The notes under the pieces are model-generated. The model saw only the letters and a list, made by a program, of their open reading frames with translations. It searched no databases and was not told the DNA's origin. A DNA stretch of 64,000 nucleotides from Aulostomus chinensis (Eukaryota; Chordata; Actinopteri; Syngnathiformes; Aulostomidae): contig JBBMOA010000004.1 of assembly GCA_037954235.1 (NCBI GenBank), positions 29,865,420-29,929,419 of the forward strand, written 5' to 3'. A program made the position numbers and the translations under genes. Below, in pieces: positions 57,718 through 64,000 of the stretch (position 1 is the stretch's first letter; every line of letters starts with the position of its first letter).

Positions 57718-58026
57718 TCTTGACTCTCACACACATGGGCTCTATATCCATTTCACAAACTTTACAACCTCAGAAAAAAAGTGATGCGCAACAGCCTCAG
57801 GGTCTTTTCACACGCCAAATCGGTGTCCTGTCAATAAAACAAAAGAATGTTGATGTCATCTAGAGAAAAGTACTGCATCTGCAATCTGTCTACTTCAAAT
57901 TACACACTGCATAACATTCCATTCGAAAGCTGTGGAGGGCACTTCAAGAAAAGGTGTGTGAGGGAAGCTCGCTCATGCTGGTCCCCAAAGACTCAAAGCT
58001 GCCCTTTCCTCACAAAGAAATAAAAA

Positions 58027-58145
58027 AGCTTACAGCACCTGGTATTCCCAGGCGGTCTTCCATCCAAGTACTAACCAGGCCCGACCCTGCTTAGCTTCCA
58101 AGATCAGACGAGATCGGGCGTGTTCAGAGTAGTATGGCCATAAGC
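58027..58145 (-). rRNA. 5S rRNA
   Basis: Full length; tggccata start variant, actactctg, and ggatggaagacc in box C. Confidence 0.92.
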
Positions 58146-58454
58146 CTTTGACTCTGACACACATGGGCTCTATATCCATTTCACACAATTTACAACCTCA
58201 GAAAAAAAGTGATGCGCAACAGCCTCAGGGTCTTTTCACACGCCAAATCGGTGTCCTGTCAATAAAAGAAAAGAATGTTGATGTCATCTAGAGAAAAGTA
58301 CTGCATCTGCCATCTGTCTACTTCAAATTAACATCTGCATGACATTCCATTCCAAAGCTGTGGAGGGCGCTTCAAGAAAAGGTGTGTGAGGGAAGCTCGC
58401 TCATGCTGGTCCCCAAACACTCAAAGCGGCCCTTTCCTCACAATGAAACAAAAA

Positions 58455-58573
58455 AGCTTACAGCACCTGGTATTCCCAGGCGGTCTTCCATCCAAGTACT
58501 AACCAGGCCCGACCCTGCTAAGCTTCCGAGATCAGACGAGATCGGGCGTGTTCAGAGTGGTATGGCCGTAAGC
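58455..58573 (-). rRNA. 5S rRNA
   Basis: Full length; consensus apart from ggatggaagacc. Confidence 0.95.
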
Positions 58574-58883
58574 CCTTGACTCTCACACACATGGGCTCTA
58601 TATCCATTTCACTCACTTTACAACCTCAAAAAAAATGTGATGTGCAACAGCCTCACGGTCTTTTTACACACCAAATAGTTGTCCTGTCAATACAACGAAA
58701 AAAATGTTGATGTCATCTAGAGAAAAGTACTGCATCTGCAATCTGTCTACTTCAAATTACACACTGCATGACATTCCATTCGAAAGCTGTGGAGGGCACT
58801 TCAAGAAAAGGTGTGTGAGGGAAGCTCGCTCATGCTGGTCCCCAAACACTCAAAGCTGCACTTTCCTCACAATGAAACAAAAA

Positions 58884-59002
58884 AGCTTACAGCACTTGGT
58901 ATTCCCAGGCGGTCTCCCATCCAAGTACTAACCAGGCCCAACCCTGCTTAGCTTCCGAGATCAGACGAGATCGGGCGTGTTCAGAGTGGTATGGCCGTAA
59001 GC
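58884..59002 (-). rRNA. 5S rRNA
   Basis: Full length with consensus ggatgggagacc; changes are gggttgggcc, ccaagtgctg and ctaagc to gcttagc type. Confidence 0.94.
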
Positions 59003-59311
59003 TCTTGACTCTCACACACATGGGCTCTATATCCATTTCACACACTTTACAACCTCAGAAAAAAAGTGATGCGCAACAGCCTCAGGGTCTTTTCACACGC
59101 CAAATCGGTGTCCTGTCAATAAAACAAAAGAATGTTGATGTCATTGAGAGAAAAGTACTGCATCTGCCATCTGTCTTTTTCAAATTAACCACTGCATGAA
59201 ATTCCATTCCAAAGCTGCAGAGGGCCCTTCAAGAAAAGGTGTGTGAGGGAAGCTCGCTCATGCTGGTCCCCAAAGTCTCAAAGCGGCCCTTTCCTCACAA
59301 TCAAACAAAAA

Positions 59312-59430
59312 AGCTTACAGCACCTGGTATTCCCAGGCGGTCTTCCATCCAAGTACTAACCAGGCCCGACCCTGCAAAGCTTCCGAGATCAGACGAGATC
59401 GGGCGTGTTCAGAGTGGTATGGCCGTAAGC
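59312..59430 (-). rRNA. 5S rRNA
   Basis: Full length; gctttgcagg in box A and ggatggaagacc. Confidence 0.93.
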
Positions 59431-59740
59431 CCTTGACTCTCACACACATGGGCTCTATATCCATTTCACTCACTTTACAACCTCAAAAAAAATGTGATGT
59501 GCAACAGCCTCACAGTCTTTTTACACACCAAATAGTTGTCCTGTCAATACAAAGAAAAGAATGTTGATGTCATCTAGAGAAAAGTACTGCATCTGCAATC
59601 TGTCTACTTCAAATTACACACTGCATGACATTCCATCCGAAAGCTGTGTAGGGCGCTTCAAGAAAAGGTGTGTGAGGGAAGCTCGCTCATGCTGGTCCCC
59701 AAACACTCAAAGCTGCCCTTTCCTCACAATGAAACAAAAA

Positions 59741-59859
59741 TGCTTACAGCACCTGGTATTCCCAGGCGGTCTCCCATCCAAGTACTAACCAGGGCCGACC
59801 CTGCTTAGCTTCCGAGATCAGACGAGATCGGGCGTGTTCAGAGTGGTATGGCCGTAAGC
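59741..59859 (-). rRNA. 5S rRNA
   Basis: Full length; final base changed (gtaagca) and gggtcggccc. Confidence 0.93.
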
Positions 59860-60168
59860 CCTTGACTATTACACACATGGGCTCTATATCCATTTCAAAC
59901 AATTTACAACCTCAGAAAAAAAGTGAAGCGCAACAGCCTCAGGGTCTTTTCACACGCCAAATAGGTGTCCTGTCAATAAAAGAAAAGAATGTTGATGTCA
60001 TCTAGAGAAAAGTACTGCATCTGCCATCTGTCTACTTCAAATTAACCACTGCATGACATTCCATTCCAAAGCTGTGGAGGGCGCTTCAAGAAAAGGTGTG
60101 TGAGGGAAGCTCGCTCATGCTGGTCCCCAAAGACTCAAAGCTGCCCTTTCCTCACAAAGAAATAAAAA

Positions 60169-60287
60169 AGCTTACAGCACCTGGTATTCCCAGGTGGTCT
60201 TCCATCCAAGTACTAACCAGGCCCGACCCTGCTTAGCTTCCGAGATCAGACGAGATCGGGCGTGTTCAGAGTGGTATGGCCGTAAGC
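60169..60287 (-). rRNA. 5S rRNA
   Basis: Full length; ggaagaccacctggg in box C/helix V. Confidence 0.93.
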
Positions 60288-60596
60288 CCTTGACTCTGAC
60301 ACACATGGGCTCTATATCCATTTCACACAATTTACAACCTCAGAAAAAAAGTGATGCGCAACAGCCTCAGGGTCTTTTCACACGCCAAATACGTGTCCTG
60401 TCAATAAAAGAAAAGAATGTTGATGTCATCGAGAGAAAAGTACTGCATCTGCCATCTGTCTTCTTCAAATTAACCACTGCATGAAATTCCATTCCAAAGC
60501 TGCAGAGGGCCCTTCAAGAAAAGGTGTGTGAGGGAAGCTCGCTCATGCTGGTCCCCAAAGTCTCAAAGCGGCCCTTTCCTCACAATGAAACAAAAA

Positions 60597-60715
60597 AGCT
60601 TACAGCACCTGTTATTCCCAGGCGGTCTTCCATCCAAGTACTAACCAGGCCCGACCCTGCTAAGCTTCCGAGATCAGACGAGATCGGGTGTGTTCAGAGT
60701 GGTATGGCCGTAAGC
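60597..60715 (-). rRNA. 5S rRNA
   Basis: Full length; cacacccgatctcg and ggaataacagg differ from consensus. Confidence 0.92.
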
Positions 60716-61025
60716 CCTTGACTCTCACACACATGGGCTCTATAACCATTTCACTCACTTTACAACCTCAAAAAAAATGTGATGTGCAACAGCCTCACAG
60801 TCTTTTTACACACCAAATAGTTGTCCTGTCAATACAAAGAAAAGAATGTTGATGTCATCTAGAGAAAAGTACTGCATCTGCAATCTGTCTACTTCAAATT
60901 ACACACTGCATGACATTCCATTCGAAAGCTGTGGAGGGCGCTTCAAGAAAAGGTGTGTGAGGGAAGCTCGCTCATGCTGGTCCCCAAACACTCAAAGCTG
61001 CCCTTTCCTCACAATGAAACAAAAA

Positions 61026-61144
61026 AGCTTACAGCACCTGGTACTCCCAGGCGGTCTCCCATCCAAGTACTAACCAGGACCGACCCTGCTTAGCTTCCGA
61101 GATCAGACGAGATCGGGCGTGTTCAGAGTGGTATGGCCATAAGC
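61026..61144 (-). rRNA. 5S rRNA
   Basis: Full length; atggccat start (gcttatggcc), gggtcggtcc and gggagtacc. Confidence 0.92.
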
Positions 61145-61454
61145 CCTTGACTCTCACACACATGGGCTCTATATCCATTTCACTCACTTTACAACCTCAA
61201 AAAAAATGTGATGTGCAACAGCCTCACAGTCTTTTTACACACCAAATAGTTGTCCTGTCAATACAAAGAAAAGAATGTTGATGTCATCTAGAGAAAAGTA
61301 CTGCATCTGCAATCTGTCTACTTCAAATTACACACTGCATGACATTCCATCCGAAAGCTGTGTAGGGCGCTTCAACAAAAGGTGTGTGAGGGAAGCTCGC
61401 TCATGCTGGTCCCCAAACACTCAAAGCTGCCCTTTCCTCACAATGAAACAAAAA

Positions 61455-61573
61455 CGCTTACAGCACCTGGTATTCCCAGGCTGTCTCCCATCCAAGTACT
61501 AACCAGGGCCGACCCTGCTTAGCTTCCAAGATCAGACGAGATCAGGCGTGTTCAGAGTGGTATGGCCGTAAGC
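61455..61573 (-). rRNA. 5S rRNA
   Basis: Full length; cacgcctgatctcg, gatcttgg, gagacagcctggg and gtaagcg end. Confidence 0.9.
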
Positions 61574-61882
61574 CCTTGACTATTACACACATGGGCTCTA
61601 TATCCATTTCACACAATTTACAACCTCAGAAAAAAAGTGAAGCGCAACAGCCTCAGGGTCTTTTCACACGCCAAATAGGTGTCCTGTCAATAAAAGAAAA
61701 GAATGTTGATGTCATCTAGAGAAAAGTACTGCATCTGCCATCTGTCTACTTCAAATTAACCACTGCATGACATTCCATTCCAAAGCTGTGGAGGGCGCTT
61801 CAAGAAAAGGTGTGTGAGGGAAGCTCGCTCATGCTGGTCCCCAAAGACTCAAAGCTGCCCTTTCCTCATAAAGAAATAAAAA

Positions 61883-62001
61883 AGCTTACAGCACCTGGTA
61901 TTCCCAGGCGGTCTTCCATCCAAGTACTAACCAGGCCCGACCCTGCTTAGCTTCCGAGATCAGACGAGATCGGGCGTGTTCAGAGTGGTATGGCCGTAAG
62001 C
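61883..62001 (-). rRNA. 5S rRNA
   Basis: Full length; close to consensus, with gcttagc-type box A variant and ggatggaagacc. Confidence 0.94.
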
Positions 62002-62310
62002 CCTTGACTCTGACACACATGGGCTCTATATCCATTTCACACAATTTACAACCTCAGAAAAAAAGTGATGCGCAACAGCCTCAGGGTCTTTTCACACGCC
62101 AAATACGTGTCCTGTCAATAAAAGAAAAGAATGTTGATGTCATCGAGAGAAAAGTACTGCATCTGCCATCTGTCTTCTTCAAATTAACCACTGCATGAAA
62201 TTCCATTCCAAAGCTGCAGAGGGCGCTTCAAGAAAAGGTGTGTGAGGGAAGCTCGCTCATGCTGGTCCCCAAAGACTCAAAGCGGCCCTTTCCTCACAAT
62301 GAAACAAAAA

Positions 62311-62429
62311 AGCTTACAGCACCTGGTATTCCCAGGCGATCTTCCATCCAAGTACTAACCAGGCCCGACCCTTCTAAGCTTCCGAGATCAGACGAGATCG
62401 GGCGTGTTCAGAGTGGTATGGCCGTAAGC
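62311..62429 (-). rRNA. 5S rRNA
   Basis: Full length; gctTagaaggg-type change in box A (cttctaagc on plus) and ggaagatcgcc in box C. Confidence 0.9.
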
Positions 62430-62739
62430 CCTTGACTCTCACACACATGGGCTCTATATCCATTTCACTCACTTTACAACCTCAAAAAAAATGTGATGTG
62501 CAACAGCCTCACGGTCTTTTTACACACCAAATAGTTGTCCTGTCAATACAAAGAAAAAAATGTTGATGTCATCTAGAGAAAAGTACTGCATCTGCAATCT
62601 GTCTACGTCAAATTACACACTGCATGACATTCCATTCGAAAGCTGTGGAGGGCGCTTTAAGAAAATGTGTGTGAGGGAAGCTCGCTCATGCTGGTCCCCA
62701 AACACTCAAAGCTGCCCTTTCCTCACAATGAAACAAAAA

Positions 62740-62859
62740 AGCTTACAGCACCTGGTATTCCCAGGCGGTCTCCCATCCAAGTACTAACCAGGCCCAACCC
62801 TGCTTACCTTTCGAGATCAGACGAGATCGGGCGTGTTCAGAGTGGTTATGGCCGTAAGC
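62740..62859 (-). rRNA. 5S rRNA with 1-nt insertion
   Basis: 120 nt: an extra base near nt 13 (plus strand gtggttatggcc), plus a changed box A (cgaaaggtaagc). Likely impaired. Confidence 0.85.
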
Positions 62860-63168
62860 TATTGACTCTCACACACATGGGCTCTATATCCATTTCACAC
62901 ACTTTACAACCTCAGAAAAAAAGTGATGCGCAACAGCCTCAGGGTCTTTTCACACGCCAAATCGGTGTCCTGTCAATAAAACAAAAGAATGTTGATGTCA
63001 TCGAGAGAAAAGTACTGCATCTGCCATCTGTCTTCTTCAAATTAACCACTGCATGAAATTCCATTCCAAAGCTGCAGAGGGCCCTTCAAGAAAAGGTGTG
63101 TGAGGGAAGCTCGCTCATGCTGGTCCCCAAAGTCTCAAAGCGGCCCTTTCCTCACAATGAAACAAAAA

Positions 63169-63287
63169 AGTTTACAGCACCTGTTATTCCCAGGCGGTCT
63201 TCCATCCAAGTACTAACCAGGCCCGACCCTGCTAAGCTTCCGAGATCAGACGAGATCGGGTGTGTTCAGAGTGGTATGGCCGTAAGC
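63169..63287 (-). rRNA. 5S rRNA
   Basis: Full length; same cacacccgatctcg and ggaataacagg variant as 60597, with a changed end (gtaaact). Confidence 0.9.
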
Positions 63288-63597
63288 CCTTGACTCTCAC
63301 ACACATGGGCTCTATATCCATTTCACTCACTTTACAACCTCAAAAAAAATGTGATGTGCAACAGCCTCACAGTCTTTTTACACACCAAATAGTTGTCCTG
63401 TCAATACAAAGAAAAGAATGTTGATGTCATCTAGAGAAAAGTACTGCATCTGCAATCTGTCTACTTCAAATTACACACTGCATGACATTCCATCCGAAAG
63501 CTGTGTAGGGCGCTTCAAGAAAAGGTGTGTGAGGGAAGCTCGCTCATGCTGGTCCCCAAACACTCAAAGCTGCCCTTTCCTCACAATGAAACAAAAA

Positions 63598-63716
63598 CGC
63601 TTACAGCACCTGGTATTCCCAGGCTGTCTCCCATCCAAGTACTAACCAGGGCCGACCCTGCTTAGCTTCCAAGATCAGACGAGATCGGGCGTGTTCAGAG
63701 TGGTATGGCCGTAAGC
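63598..63716 (-). rRNA. 5S rRNA, last complete copy
   Basis: Full length; gatcttgg and gagacagcctggg as in 61455, but with normal cgcccgatctcg. Confidence 0.92.
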
Positions 63717-64000
63717 CCTTGACTATTACACACATGGGCTCTATATCCATTTCACACAATTTACAACCTCAGAAAAAAAGTGAAGCGCAACAGCCTCAGG
63801 GTCTTTTCACACGCCAAATAGGTGTCCTGTCAATAAAAGAAAAGAATGTTGATGTCATCTAGAGAAAAGTACTGCATCTGCCATCTGTCTACTTCAAATT
63901 AACCACTGCATGACATTCCATTCCAAAGCTGTGGAGGGCGCTTCAAGAAAAGGTGTGTGAGGGAAGCTCGCTCATGCTGGTCCCCAAAGACTCAAAGCTG

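Larger units (their letters stand above)
57359..64000 (-). repeat. right tandem 5S rDNA array (15 copies, continues)
   Basis: Units of about 428.5 bp on the minus strand, each with a 5S gene, spacer, TATA-like 'tatag' about 29 bp upstream and a T-run after the gene. No copy has the 10-nt deletion of the left array. Blocks recur: units at 59741-60715 match 61455-62429 (offset 1,714), and units at 58884-59859 match 62740-63716 (offset about 3,857). The array runs past the window end. Confidence 0.97.

Noticed and set aside
58382..63645. The same peptides on the plus strand of the right array
   Set aside because: Same cause: the array is inverted, so the antisense frame of the unit appears on the plus strand.

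Overview
This window is nuclear DNA of a bony fish, probably a spiny-rayed teleost. The evidence is vertebrate-type 5S rRNA genes in tandem, nuclear tRNA genes, teleost LINE tails, hAT, EnSpm/CACTA and piggyBac relics, and long (TG)n, (TC)n and (ATGG)n tracts. No single-copy protein-coding gene could be recognised. It is a repeat-rich 5S/tRNA cluster shaped by segmental duplication and transposon insertion.

Layout. 1-2414: L2-type LINE tails, an (ATGG)n tract, a tRNA-Lys(CTT)-like sequence and about 1.6 kb of unrecognised DNA. 2415-14477: plus-strand 5S rDNA array with 28 copies; its left part is a higher-order repeat of 2,125 bp (five units), two units of which carry 5S copies with a 10-nt internal deletion. 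14478-19289: array flank, a broken tRNA-Asn, a tRNA-Ser(AGA) cassette on the minus strand and an LTR-like stretch. 19290-29927: a 10.6-kb EnSpm/CACTA-type transposon with 12-bp inverted ends. It holds two decayed genes in the same orientation, a PB1/SAMD3-like multi-exon gene and a C2H2 zinc-finger CACTA transposase. A 3.5-kb hAT element with a perfect 8-bp target duplication sits inside one exon of the first gene. 30050-57358: a mosaic of inverted and direct duplications carrying tRNAs (Arg-like, His, Ser, Asn, Phe, Lys), LINE fragments, a piggyBac remnant, a BED-finger hAT relic and microsatellites. 57359-64000: minus-strand 5S array with 15 copies, running off the window.

The two 5S arrays point towards each other, and both stop at the same base of the spacer against the same flanking sequence in opposite orientation. 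The 43-kb interior therefore lies between inverted copies of one array boundary. Inside it, tRNA-bearing cassettes of about 0.3-1 kb recur in both orientations (16.9-17.9 kb with 42.4-43.4 kb; 44.7-45.7 kb with 56.0-57.0 kb; 30.0-30.75 kb with 51.4-52.1 kb; 31.5-31.8 kb with 47.7-48.0 kb), and several tRNA copies have lost key T-loop bases.

The functional content that can be supported is Pol III genes: 5S rRNA copies with a TATA-like box near -29, internal control regions and T-run terminators, plus a few tRNAs. The transposon genes all carry stops or frameshifts. All similarities were judged by eye; family assignments rest on recognised motifs, not on searches.
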